A stretch of DNA of 64,000 nucleotides from Favolaschia claudopus (Eukaryota > Basidiomycota > Agaricomycetes > Agaricales > Mycenaceae), in the NCBI GenBank assembly GCA_037176885.1, contig JAWWNJ010000121.1:434001-498000 (forward strand), given 5' to 3'. Numbering within the stretch: position 1 is the first letter of the stretch; every line of letters begins with the position of its first letter. Positions 21,153 through 32,839 of this stretch are shown in pieces. The notes beneath the pieces are model-generated. The model saw only the letters and a program-made list of their open reading frames with translations. It ran no database searches and was not told where the DNA came from. The translations under genes were made by a program, and so were the position numbers.

Positions 21153-23396
21153 CTAAGACGCGCTCTGTGTCGCAGAACTGCCGCTGGGGAATAGCTCAGC
21201 GCCATCATCAACAGGGCAAATCGTGCCTGATGCGGGAAGCGTCCCATTGATGAAGTAAGCCGCGATATGTAGCAGCGTGCACGTCGAGGGGGCAGCGATG
21301 GAGGTATGCTTTTAGTTCGTAAAGAAAAGCGAGAATCAATCGGTGTTGGTTGCTATAAGAGAAGGAAAGGACAAACCCCCGGACTATCTTGCGTAAGAAG
21401 CACAGAGCCAGGGAAATTTCCGGACACCTTGACTCCGCTGCAACAAGATCAGCGTGTTAGATTTCGAAAAGACGAAGATAGAGTTGGCGTACTTCGCGTG
21501 AGGTGTTACTGGGTCTTGGAGGAAGTCAGCACCAATCTGCAACAGAAGCCTTGGGATACTTACCTGCGGTGTTGCTAACGGCAAGCATTGGAAAGCTAGT
21601 ATTCGCTGTAAAGGATACTATGTCAAACGAAATCAGTCTCTACATGAGTCTGATGAGCGAGATATTCCGAAACATACGTGCAACATTATCTTTCGAATTC
21701 TTCGGCCATCCACTGTTGAGGAGGAAAGTCAGGAATTACATAAGCGGTTTCCATAGACGTAGCGTGATATTCTGACGCACAGACAAGTCAACCGCGGAAG
21801 CAAAACATCGCACCAGGGCGAAGTCGCGCAAAGCTTCTCGTAATGTGCCTTCACATCGTTAAAATCTGTGCTGATCGCCGCTCCATCGTTGCATTGAATG
21901 GCGACCTGACCGTCCAGGAGGTTCGAGAATTCTTCCTGCGCAGCCTCAGCTGCGTTGGCAGGGCATTGATAAGGCGAAGCGAACAATCCGCTCATTTCGT
22001 ACAATGCAGAGGCATTACCGAGAGATAGTTGGTGCAAGGCGGTGGCAAGGGGTTGGAAGGAGGCGTAAGGCGTGTAGAGCGCGGTGAATATTGTTTGCCG
22101 GAGCATAGAATAATCGACGACGTGGTAGGACGGAGTCGAGGATGAGAGACTAGTGATGGCTGCGATTGGACGCGTTTTCAGTTGCTTGGAGAACGCGTCT
22201 ACCTTGGCTTGAATTGCTGCTGCGGTGGGTTCGTAGAGGGCGCATGCGGAGGGCCCTGCGGCAACACAACCGTCAAGGAAGATGTTCCATGTTTGATTCG
22301 TATCGTGCAGGTTAGTGAGCCACGAAGCTGATGAAAAACGGTTAAAACTAGTAACCCTTAGAAACAGAAACGGAGATTTACTAGAATAATAATCCTCGGG
22401 ATCCATGACCCCATCGATCACAAGTCGCTCGATCTTATCCTTCGAGGAGAAATATCAGAACCTTCAGTATTGATTATGTGTTGGATCAACGTACCGGGAA
22501 CATTTCAGCAAAAGTAGTCCCCAGAACAGAACCAATTCTATGACCATCAATCAATAGTTCGAACAGTCAATTAAACGAACAACTCACGAAAATCCCCAAT
22601 ATTGAACCTTCTTCTGGCCATGTGCTTGAACAATTTTGAGCATATCACGGGCAGTCGACTCAGTGTTGGTGAACCGCAAACTCCCGTCGTCACGAGCCCG
22701 CGCGAGTGAGCTTTGCAACGTGAAATCCGCATACGCTCTCCCGAATGCGTCTTCGGAGGCGTTCAAAGATCGCAGATAGGCAGGAAACTGTGCACGTTCT
22801 GCTTGGGTCGGGAAGAAAGAAGCACGCGGGGTGGAGCGACTGATGCCTACAAACAAAGACCCCGATCAACGAAAACGGCGGGAGTCACGGAGAAAGCAGC
22901 TCCGTACCTCGACCGTCAAACCCAACGAGATCAAATTGAGGGCCGATGATGGCGCGCGCTAAATCGGCGTTGGCCAGGACCAAATCTACGCCCGATCCGC
23001 CGGGGCCACCAGCACCAAGGATAAGCGGACCCCGATAATCGGAGGAGTTGGTGGGCACTCCAGCGGGTAGGCGGATGAGCGCGATGGCAGCAGTGCTGAC
23101 GTTGGGATTTTTGTAATCTAGTGGGACCTGAACGATTTCGAGATTGTGAGAAAGAGATATGGGGCAAGGAGGATGAAATGGGTTACCGTCAGCCGTGCGC
23201 ATTCGAAGTTTGTATTGCAAGGCACCCATGCAAGACTATCAGAAGGAGTGATCTGACTCAGGTGGTTAGTAGCTTCAGCGACGAGAACGAGTTCTCGCAC
23301 CTGGTTCCAGTCGAACGTATCCTGGCCCATGACATGCTGGCCAAAGCGTAAGAGGCAGAAAACACTGGCAAAGAAGAAAAAGAGTGAATGAGACAT
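21153..23396 (-). CDS. secreted TAP-like alpha/beta hydrolase (S33-type peptidase)
   Basis: Probable secreted serine peptidase or esterase of the tripeptidyl aminopeptidase-like group. The start at 23396 gives MSHSLFFFFASVFCLLRF, a signal peptide, then WVPCNTNFECARLTV and PLDYKNPN, typical of the family. The oxyanion-loop region is GPLILGAGGPGGSGVD, followed by FDLVGFDGRG. The nucleophile elbow QYWGFSIGSVLGTTFAEMF (GxSxG) is assembled across an intron near 22587. DKIERLVIDGVMDPEDYYS follows. The TAP-like C-terminal domain has SNTADPVTPHAN (catalytic Asp), NFPGSVLLTQDSP and, in the last exon, SIAAPSTCTLLHIAAYFING; the end is DDGAELFPSGSSATQSAS. The catalytic His of the expected GHC motif falls at the last intron joint near 21335-21385 and I infer it there. 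Several introns of about 50 to 80 nt. Looks intact. Confidence 0.85.
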
Positions 23397-24083
23397 GCTT
23401 TGGAGGGAAGTAGGTACCCGTTTTAATAGCCAACGTCATGAATGTATGAGGCAGTTCACTTCATCGCCTTCGCTAGAGAATCAGCGGCCGTTGCTACTGC
23501 GCCGCAGCTTTCGTATGCCGTCTCTGATGTTTCTGGCCTCGAGCGAAGATCCTCCCATACAAGTAAGTTGTCTTCAGACCAATTCAGAGAAAAGAAGTGC
23601 TCCTCCTGAGGACATCGGACCGTCTGCACTGTGCATCGTCAAGAACGTCTTCTGACATCGCGACTCCGTCGGAGTCGTGCCTTTGACGAGCAGAAAGAAG
23701 GCGGATTCGTAATATTGATACGCGTCCCAAAGGTATAACTAGAGTCAAATCGAAATTCAGCCTTACGGCGGTCAGTACATTGCGAAAAATTTACAAAGAA
23801 AGAATTCGAGACCTAGCTTAGTATCAGCTAAAAAGATGAACACCCAGCGGGACACGCTTGTATACTTACACGCACGCTTAAACCACGCAGATGGCCAGCA
23901 GCGTTTCTAATCTGGTTTGGTTGCCCGTGTCGTCCAGAGCCCGATTGGAGTCCGAAGACGAATGAAGCAGCAAGCAAGGGCACTGTCACACCGTGACTGT
24001 GATTCGCGCTGGTTCGCGCTTTGTGCCGAGTGATTTGGTGATACAATCAGTGGCGATCAACTAACAAGACCAAAGTTGAATGT
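23397..24083. other. intergenic, no supported gene
   Basis: Promoter side of the hydrolase gene. Only short frames without motifs. Confidence 0.5.
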
Positions 24084-24479
24084 TCAAGTTGGTTCGAAAA
24101 GAAATCGAGCAGTCTCTGAGGCATCTAGCTCAACAGCAAGATAATTGATACTCTTCTCACGTCTGCATATATCTAGATAAATTGCAAATATACATCTTCG
24201 CCCTCGCTTAAACTTTAATTTTGAACAATGTGGCTGTGCCGCTGCAGTGGGATATAATGCAAGTGTTAGAGATAAAATTGAAAATTTCCATACAAGGGAG
24301 TCAAATCCATCGGAAGTGATGTCCCCATCTTCAATGGTAAGTTTGCGGAACAAATCCCTCTGAGCCCCGGGAACAAACGTGCGGCAGACGAGCGCGATCT
24401 TCTTCAAGGTGCCTCGGTCGATGAAATGGACAATGATTTCGTCCCATATCTCGGGGAGAGGAAGTCCGGGGACTGGCAT
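24084..24479 (-). pseudogene. F-box gene fragment
   Basis: MPVPGLPLPEIWDEIIVHF begins an F-box (LPLPEIWDEIIVHFIDRGT then LKKIALVCRTFVPGAQRDLF and RKLTIED). After about 55 residues the frame runs through a GTATGG donor-like site and loses any F-box protein character. I found no downstream exons with leucine-rich repeats before 23800. It is probably the 5' stump of an F-box gene, cut just outside the duplicated segment that starts near 24598. An intact but very short F-box protein is possible. Confidence 0.5.
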
Positions 24480-24822
24480 GAGAGGAGAGGAGAGGAGGCT
24501 GTTACACGAGGCCGGCTAAGCCGAACAAATCGGATTTCAGGTTCGGCAAACGCCGAAATCATCAATCGCACAAGATACCCAGTACTTGCCCAGTACCGCT
24601 TGGACATGAATTGAGCGGATTTTTTGAAAGACTGCATTGATATCCGGAGCTTTCAAAAAAAGACATGTACGTATATACAAAATATTGACAGTTTACAAAC
24701 GATCATCATCCTCTCAACATCCTCTGCATAGGAATTCAAACTGCCCCTTTTTTGGGAACAGACCAATCGGTTTCCCCGCGCTCGTACGTAACTCCGTCTG
24801 CCAGAGTAAATTTCTCGTTCAG

Positions 24823-26016
24823 CTAACGTGTTGCAGAATAAAAAATGAAAAACAAACTAAGGCGTATAGACTGTAGGGTTTGGCATACATTGCCCCAACG
24901 TACAACCGTATCGAAGGGGTTGCCCACGGCGTTACCCATCTCGAGAACGTTGAGCGCGTCGAATTTCTCCAGCGCAGCGGCGACATTGTTTGCATCATCC
25001 TAACAAGCACCCAAAAGTCAGCGCGAAGTATAGCAAAAAAGATTTATCAAAGAAAAAAGGCGGACATGGGAGATCGGCGCCCTATTATCCCGCATTTCAG
25101 TGAAAGTGAGATGTTGGAGATGGCTCAAATTGGCAGCGATGATACGGAGGAGCGTCAGCCACTGGCCCCTATCCCTGTAGCTCAGCACAGTGACGTTCTG
25201 CAACGTCGACACGCCCCGAAGATCCGCAAACGGCGCCGCAGAAGTGTTACCGTCGAACTCTTGCGTTAGAAATATTATCTTCGTCAGTGGCACATCGGTG
25301 AAATCAAATAACCCGAGCAGAGATGGCCGGGTGCCCAACTCGCGTAGCGTGGGGAGGTGGATCCTCTGCATCCCGGGAGGGAATTCTCTGGGATGGGGGG
25401 TAATAACCTGTACCGAACTCAACGTCGCAGAATGGCGATTTAAGAAATCTATCGCTGCCACCGCCGTTTCTCCCAGGTATCCATGAAAGGTGGCAAGAGC
25501 AGGAAACCTAGCGTTCTGAAAAAGCGCGGAGTAGTCCATTATGTGGGGTTCGAATCGGATGAACTCGAGGGCAGACATCTTGCACAAAATCACCGTCAAT
25601 TTCTTTTCCTGCGCCTTAGTGAGGCGGCCACGACTGTAATCCAGAAGCCAGCAACACGTCAGCATCATTCTGACCTCTAAGCCAAGAGATTCCCAGCAAT
25701 ACAAGAAGGTGGCAATCACTCACACTGCGGACTTCCGCAAGACAAACGAACGAATCTTCCGCACCGGCGTCTCCTTCCCCGTCACCCCCCTCCAGAGCCC
25801 CTCAAGAAACAGCTCAAACTGCACCTCGCTACATATCGTCACTTCGCGATACAGCATCTGCGTGCCCATATTCCGCAGAAGTCGCGACGTTCGACACATA
25901 GCCGCCAGGTCGCGCGTGGCCAAGCATTCCAGGATAATATAAAGACACTCGTTCGGAAGCCATCGTAGGATGGATTTGAGGGACATGGCCTTCGCGGCGC
26001 TACGCATGAAGATCAT
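24823..26016 (-). CDS. F-box protein, duplicate A
   Basis: The first exon reads MIFMRSAAKAMSLKS then LPNECLYIILECLATRDLAA and CRTSRLLRNMGTQMLYREV, an F-box with a WLPNE start. The second exon (to about 25018) is a leucine-rich, LRR-like region (MSALEFIRFEPHIMDYSALF, LNRHSATLSSVQVITPHP, LPTLRELGTRPSLLGLFDF, LRGVSTLQNVTVLSY, NLSHLQHLTFTEMRDNRAP). The last exon, after a TTGTTAG acceptor, reads DDANNVAAALEKFDALNVLE and ends near 24823. Expected role is substrate choice in an SCF ubiquitin ligase; target unknown. Any of the first three Met codons could be the start. The close paralogue at 41842-43035 has the same exon layout, and both are open, so the gene was probably functional when duplicated. 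Confidence 0.78.
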
Positions 26017-26596
26017 GGTGATGGAGGTTGGGAGAGAGATGAGACGTTGTGACCGGAACGGTCACTTGACGTGACAAGACGCGGCCATTGTTCCCTATTG
26101 TTCCATGTCCACGGTCCGGTCCGGTCCTCACTCGGCGACTGGTCACTGAAATCTGCGGAAGCTTCTCCTCGTGTAGGCATGCGATCCGTGTTGGAGTAGA
26201 AGACAAACGTGAGTGGATGGTCTGACGGTGGGTGTCAGCGATGCATATAAGGTGAAGAGGCGTCAATAAATAAAGACTGTTAGTAATGAAAGGAAAACGA
26301 GCCCACCTGAGAAAGGAACGCGATAAGTACACACACAAACAAAAAGGAGGGAAATAATGCCACCCGAGTAACTGCGCAAATTGGTTCCAATTCTTAAGCA
26401 AAAGTACGCAGATAATTTGCGGCGAACTCTTCGATGACCACGCTGTCTTAGTTTCAGAGTGACATGGAGGTTCAAGCCAGATAATCCAGCATCAAATAGA
26501 TCTCCTTCCACAGCGCGTCAGCATCCAGCGAAACGCAAGAGCTCCAAGACCAAGTACTTCAAATCCATAAATCCACCATTCGAGAATCCAGACGGG
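26017..26596. other. intergenic inside copy A
   Basis: Upstream region of the F-box gene and 3' flank of the large gene. It contains CGGTCCGGTCCGGTCC-type short repeats near 26113. The equivalent in copy C is 43036-43617. Confidence 0.5.
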
Positions 26597-29500
26597 TTAC
26601 CGCCTCCCCACCTTCCTCGCACTCGCACTCGAACCCGCTTCCGCAGTTTTGTCACCCGAAGCCGTCGTGTTCCGCTTCTTCCCCCCGCTCCCACTTGCGC
26701 CGCCAGTAGCCCTCCTCTTCTTACTCGACTTACCCTCCTCGACAACCGTCTGCGGCGCTGGCAAGCCATCCACATCCATCGCATTGTCACCTTCCGACAA
26801 CGAAACTAGATGCGCGAGCGGATGCGACCACGCGCTAGCCGATTCTCCTTCCTCTTCCCCTTTCCTACCTCCAACACCCAACTCATCCCCTCTCACCCCA
26901 CTCACTCCATCCCCTCTCGACAGAATTGAACTTGAATTCCCCACCCCCGACGCAGACATCCTCCCCTCAACCCTCCTCACCCTCTCCTCCAACTGCAGCA
27001 CCACCGGCGTCGTCAGATCCCTCGACCTTCGTAGGTCCGCCACCTCCGCGCGCAGGGCGTGCAGCTCGGTGGTGAGCGCGGTGAAAGAGTGGAGGAAGTG
27101 GGTTAGGGCGTCTTGGGTGGGGTTCGGTGGATGCGTAGGAGGGGGAGTTGGGGTGAGTTGGGGTGGGGGTTGCGTGGGCGGGGTGGATGCGGAAGGAACA
27201 GTTGGTGGTGGAGCGGGAGGAGGGAACCGCGCACTCGAGAGCGGCGGGAGAACAGGCGAGACTGAACGCGAGACCGAAGGCTCGCTAATGTCCTTGTCCT
27301 CGTCATTCGGATTCTCCGTCTCGCGCTCGCTTGGCGCATCCACAGGCCTAGGAGCAATAGGAGGCGTCGACTCAACCTCGTCAGGATACCCCAACTCCAA
27401 ATCCGAATCGAGATTCAAATCCGACTCATCGTCCTCCACCTTCTTTGCCTTCGCAATCCCTTCTTCCTCACCGTCTGCTTCCATACTCACACCCGCATCC
27501 TCCTTCTCAGCATTCTCATCCTCGTCTTCCTCCCTATCCCCAGCGTCCTCATCCTCGCCCCCGTCCGCAGCAAACCCAACCACTCTCCCCGTCCTCTGCC
27601 CCGGCCTCACACTCCCCATCGCCGTCGAGCTCAACGCCGCCTTATTTTGAGCCATCGACCGGCGACCGCGATCTCTCCTCGGATCGTCAGCTGCGAGCGG
27701 CGGGACCTCGACGTACATTTTCTGAATGGGTGTCGCGATGGGGGTGGTGGGCGTTTCGGCACCAGAGCCAGGAACGGAAGCGGGAGCGGAAGTGGAATGT
27801 TCTGTATGAGGATGAGGAACAGCTGGGTCAACGGGCATCTACAAACGACATTCAATCATCATTCCACGAGGACCAAGCAAACTGAAAAGCGAAACCAAAG
27901 CAGCGCAGCGTATCGCACACACCTCGTCTTGCGCGTCTCCGTTTCCGTTTCCGTCTCCGCGAATCGAACCTCCCAGTCCACCGTCGACAGCATCCGCGCC
28001 CGAGTCCACTTCCGCGCTGTTGGCATTCATCGACGTCGAGGGTGCTTCCTGAGTAAAGCGATAATTAATAGCGGAAGAAGCAACGTCAGTGAACACAATC
28101 TTCACGAAACAAACCGAACAAAAATAAAAAAGGGGATGAGACGGAGGGTGCAAAGGGTGGAAGGAATTGACTCGGACGCAGCAAAACGGCCAAATGAATG
28201 AAAACCACATGCGAAACGAAAGAGACGAAACGCGATCATGTTAATACGAAAGACGAGAAGAAACTCACCAACGCCGTAGGTGCCGGCGACCTCCTCGCGC
28301 GCCGTCGCCAATACAAAGGCGGCCCAGGCGTCGAGCCCTGGTATATCTTGTATCTCGGGAATGGGGTGTTGTTTGCATTTGGCTTTTCCTTCTTGTCCCT
28401 CTACAAGATAATAAATCAGAGAGCAGTCGGGAGAACAATAAATATCTTCGAAGAAACGAGGACGTGAATGAGAAAGGATATAAAGGACGTGGGGAATGGG
28501 ATAAGAAGGTAGTACTGCCAAAGAAGTTCACAAAGCGAAGGATGGCAAAAAGGAAGGAGGATAATAGGAAGTGCAAGAAGAAAGAAAGAAAACTCGTACC
28601 TCACCCTTCGCCGTACCCCTCGATCCCGTCACTTCCTTCTCTTTTTCTTTCCCTTTCCCTTTGCTCGAGGGCTGCCTCACGCCTTGCGTCTCTGGTGACG
28701 GTTTGATGATCTAAAGTCGATTTTGAATTCGAATTAGCAAACTACACGGGGGAACGGGAAGGAATCGAAACCAAAGCAAAGACGAAACCGGGGGATGAAT
28801 GTAAGGAACGGGAAAGAAGAAGGAGACAGTATAAAGAAAATGATTTCGGGAGCGCGAGGATGGGTGAGAAGGAAAGATGAAAAAGAGGGTGATTGTAACG
28901 AAGGAACGAAGCACGCAAGAAAATAACGATAACTCACCTCGTCGCCCTCAGGCTCATCGTTCTTGCTTTCGCCCGCCTCAGGATACCCAAACTCCCCCCT
29001 CCCGACCCAGAAACCCCGCAAAAACCCCTCCACGGTGATGCCGTTAGAAACCTCTGCCTTGGTGAGGAGGAAGCCTTTGTGGCCTTTGAGGACCCAGCGG
29101 GGCCAGGCTGCGCGAAAGAGGAGAGAAAGATAAGCGAAGCCGAAGAGGAGATGAGAGACAAGGAGCAAAAGATGGGATAAGATGAGATGAGACGAGATGA
29201 GAAAGCGGGGGTTGGGTGAGCTAGCGAGGAGAGAGGGGAATGGGGTGCGAGCGGCCGAGGAGGGAATGGAAACGGGGAAGGGATTGGAAGAGAATGAATG
29301 AGATACGAGGCAAATGCCGAAGCGAAAGCGGAACGCGCGAAGCCGAAAGCATGAAAAGGAAGCGCGAAGAAGGAGAAAGGAGAATGTGGAACGAGGGGCG
29401 AAGCGACGGGTGGGGGGCAGAAAGTATAAAGGACCATGAAACAAAAAGAACGACTCACCTAACCCAAGCACATCCCCATCCTGAAACTCCTCCTCCCCAA

Positions 29501-30362
29501 ACTCCCTCCAAAAATCCCTCACGAACTCATCCCTGCTTATAAGCCAATGATGCCAGAATCGTCTCAGAGCGCGGTCGAAGGGGGGACACCTCCACGCGGG
29601 GTCCATCGTTTCCTCCCCTTTCCTTTCCGCATTACCCACTTCGTCTTTTCTCGAAGGTAAAGCAGAAGACGAAGAATCCCCCGAACGTCGGCTAGCGCCT
29701 CCGACCAACGCATCGATCAACCTCGCCAAATGCAAAATCTCAAACCGCGTCTCCCTCCACTCCTGCTCGCGGATGGCGGGGTCCGCGGTGAGGACGAGGT
29801 GGAGGGACGTCCAGAGGTATTTGGCGGTCCAGAGGAGGGGGAGGCGGTACGGCGTTGGGAGGGTGACGATCTTCCCTTTCTTCTCTTCCCCGTTTGTGTC
29901 GCCGGCTTCATCACCTCCATCACCTCCAACCCCAGGCGCAGAAGAAGAAGCAGAGGCGCCGGGGAAGTGCACTTGAAAGAACTCCTCCGAGGGAGACGTA
30001 GCGCGAGGCGGGATACTGAACCCCGCCTTGGCGACGAGGAAGCGGACGATGGCGATGTCGTCCCATTTCCCGCTTCCGCCGTCATCGCGCTTGGTAGAGG
30101 GGGAGCGGATGTAGGGCAGTTCGGCGGGGTGCCGCCATGTCGATGTCAGCGTCGTGGTGTCATTCGTTTTGGATTTCTTGGGGGTTTTCGTCTTCGTCGT
30201 GCGAAGCGGAGGCGCAGAGGCGGAGATGGAGGTGGACGCCAAAGGAGGGGAAGATGCCGAGGCAGCGGCGGCGGCGGCGACGGAGGCTGCGGTGCGTGCG
30301 AGTTTGAGGGGTGGGCGGGCGGCGCGGCGGCGCGAGGGGGTAGTGGGTTCGGCGCGGGGCAT
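26597..30362 (-). CDS. large nuclear-type protein of unknown function, duplicate A
   Basis: Not recognised. The start at 30362 gives MPRAEPTTPSRRRAARPPLK and an Ala-rich stretch. A conserved globular part follows: TWRHPAELPYIRSPS, WDDIAIVRFLVAKAGF, YRLPLLWTAKYLWTSLHLVL, WRETRFEILHLARLIDALV, FDRALRRFWHHWLISRDEF and VRDFWREFGEEEF. Exon 1 ends at 29459 (GTGAGT). Exon 2 (28938-29107) reads WPRWVLKGHKGFLLTKAEV and VEGFLRGFWVG. Further short exons lie near 28600-28705, 28260-28390 and 27920-28050. The last exon (26597-27838) has acidic tracts (EEDEDENAEKEDAG, DLNLDSDLELGYPDE), a Pro-rich part, a Leu-heptad coiled coil (FLHSFTALTTELHALRAEVA, QLEERVRRVEG) and a basic tail (KSSKKRRATGG...KKRN). This suggests a nuclear, possibly chromatin- or DNA-associated, dimeric protein. 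Paralogue at 43618-46813. Confidence 0.65.
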
Positions 30363-32284
30363 CGCGGACGACAGGGGTGTTAGGGGTAAGGAGGGAGGGT
30401 GTGGATAGCGGTGGACGAGGAAGTAGGGAAGGGAGATGATGCTGATGATGATGGAGGCGAAGGGAGTGAGAGGAAAGAGAAAGATAGATGGGATTGATTA
30501 CGTGGCAAACTAACAGCCTTACGGCGGCGACAACGACAAACGACGAGGACAGAAAGACAAGTGAAAGGGAAAAGGGATCGAGGATTTGAGTTCGCGGGTA
30601 TGAAAGCAAAAGTAATTTGTGAAGAATTTACTTGAAATTGGATTCAAAAAAGACGATAAAGTCTACGGAAAAGAAGCGCATGCTACCGCGCCTATTGTAG
30701 ACCCCAAGCAAACCTGATAAAAGGGAAAGCAGAGAGTGAGAAGCGCTGCAGGGATGCAGGAGAGGTCTAGACCAGCACGTACCAAGTCGTTCATCGCTTT
30801 GCCATCGCCGCCCGATTCCACCCACCCTCCAGCAAGCCCTCCCCGCTTCTTTCCAGCCCATCAACCTCCCCCTTCCTTCCTTCCTTCACAGGTCTACCAT
30901 CCCCTCCATCGGCGCGACGCTTGAAGAAGATTAGACACACTGTCACACAGCGAGCAGAGACCAGAAACTTAAAGACGAGAAAAGTGGAAGACGTGGCTCG
31001 GCCGAACGGTCCGATCGCGCACGGACCTCGGACAAACACGCACACACAAATTCCTGTTCTTCCTCCCTTCCTCCATCACCGCTGCCCGAACCTCATCAAC
31101 CTTGTCTCTCCGATTCGGATTCGTCCAGTTTGGCGGGACTCCCCGCTCTTCAGCTCTGTGTGCTAGATTCTCGCTTCGAGGAATCGGATACGGTCAAGAT
31201 CTTGGGATACGGGACTACCCCGGGGCCCCACAGCACCGTTCTTCTGGAAATGACCTTATTAGACTTCACCTGAACGTTGGACGGACGACATTCTCGTTGC
31301 TCATTCAGTCTCTTTCTCTCACCATATTTTCTTCTTCGAGTTCCACCTACAATCTCGTCGGCCTCGTCTCTCCGATTTGGATTCATCTAGGCTTCTCTGA
31401 AATTCGAATGAACGACTCTCTCTTACTCAGTTACTCTGCACTATATTCCTGCTTCGACGGCACCCCACCCAGCCTTTGAACCGCACCGTTCTTCTGCAAA
31501 TGATCTTATTCTACTCATCGTCGCACGGACCGCAATCTCGTCACTATTGCTCATCAATCCCTGTCTCACAATATGGTATTGTTCGAGCTCTAGCCGTCTG
31601 CTGGAAGATCAACGGCGTCAGTCGAATTTTGATTCTAATTAAGTCACTAATATCAAAATTTCATGCTTTAGTCTTGATTCAAGCTCTTGTCAATCTCTGT
31701 GTTCGAGGTTTCATGAACTTGGTTCGCATTTACTTCCAAGTGGTGCATCTTGTCGGTATCTATAAGTCCGCATATCGTATACGCCCGCAGGATCCCTTGT
31801 TTGATCTGGTTGGGTTTGATTGGGTTTGATGGGCGAGGTGCGGTTTCTCTTCTTTGCTTCATTTTCCGTTCTGAATTGTCTCTTCTTCCTTCATGCCTCT
31901 CCTTGCTTGATTAATTCCATAATCAGACCACCAACGTATATTTAGGGTTGGATTCACTTTGACGCCTTCAACGTTTGTCGGTACGGGAGCTTTATTAAAG
32001 CTCGCGCCTTGAAATACAGTCTCAAGACGACCTTTAGTCACCAGCGGTATGTTTACTATCATTCCCAAGTTAGTTCTCCGTGTCTTTCACTCAATTTAAA
32101 CGCGGTATATAGATTCGAATCAGTTTGCAGTCTATTCAAGTACAATATTAGTACAATCTACCAAAGATCAAGTGTCACCGCCGATAAACTTCGCTATTCT
32201 ACTATATCTCCAAACCTACTGTCTACACCCTGGATTTACAAGGGCCGAGGTGAGCGCCGAGGGCTGTATCTGACCAGGGGATGC
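30363..32284. repeat. 5' flank of duplicate A with shared GC-rich repeat block
   Basis: No gene seen. Around 30995-31130 lies a block (CTCGGCCGAACGG, GCGCACGGACCTCGG, then TTCCTCCATCACCGCTGCCC and TCCGATTCGGATTCG) that recurs near 35960, 47430 and 50730. From 31200 to 32280 there are only short frames. Confidence 0.55.
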
Positions 32285-32839
32285 TCACATTGAATCATTG
32301 ATAGACGCGATTGCCTCGGATGAACTGTCCCCGACACGTCTGCGAACGCAACCTGTGAAGAGTTGCTCTTCCTAAAGTTCGTGCCTTAGAAGAAACGACT
32401 TACCCTGAATGATAGTTGTCGCAATTGCTTCCGCCTCCCTCGCCCCCTGTAAAATCACGCGCCCGCGTTCGTTCATGCTCAGTAGCTAGAAGATAATACC
32501 ATCAGCTAAGGGAGGAGTGAATCTGCCAAGGTGCACACCTGAATGCATTTCTCAATTTCCTTCACTTCATCGGCACACCGATTGATTCGCTGGGTGAGCC
32601 GCCACCTTTTCTGGACATATTCTTTGATAGATGCCGGCATTTGTCGCAGTGCTTCGAATATTTTTGTCTTGCTGCTCAGCGTATCCAGAACTTGTGACAG
32701 GAACGGGAGAAATGCGGGTGGATTGCACATTTTGTGCACCATAAATTCCGCCTCGATATTGGCGGCCGCTAATTTTGCCCTACATCAAGATGAGTACAAG
32801 TTTTTGTAAATCATGAGGTAATTCAGAGACGCACTTGAA

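Larger units (their letters stand above)
24598..31060. repeat. segmental duplication, copy A
   Basis: Collinear and in the same orientation with 39760-47520. Matching landmarks are the left edge (GCGGATTTTTTGAAAG versus ACGGATTTTTGAGAG), an F-box gene, a large nuclear-type gene and the 5' GC-rich block near 31.0 kb (GGTCCGATCGCGCACGG). The two copies have diverged in third positions, indels and introns but keep both genes open. Confidence 0.85.

Noticed and set aside
26649..27650. Long plus-strand frame of 333 codons opposite the large gene
   Set aside because: It is the antisense of the acidic and Pro-rich last exon (Ser-rich mirror). The minus strand has splice borders and a paralogue with the same reading.
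28734..29458. Continuation of the large-gene exon into a Phe/Ser-rich frame
   Set aside because: A GTGAGT donor at 29458 and an acceptor at 29108 place most of this in an intron; the paralogue resumes at the same WPRWVLKGHKG exon.
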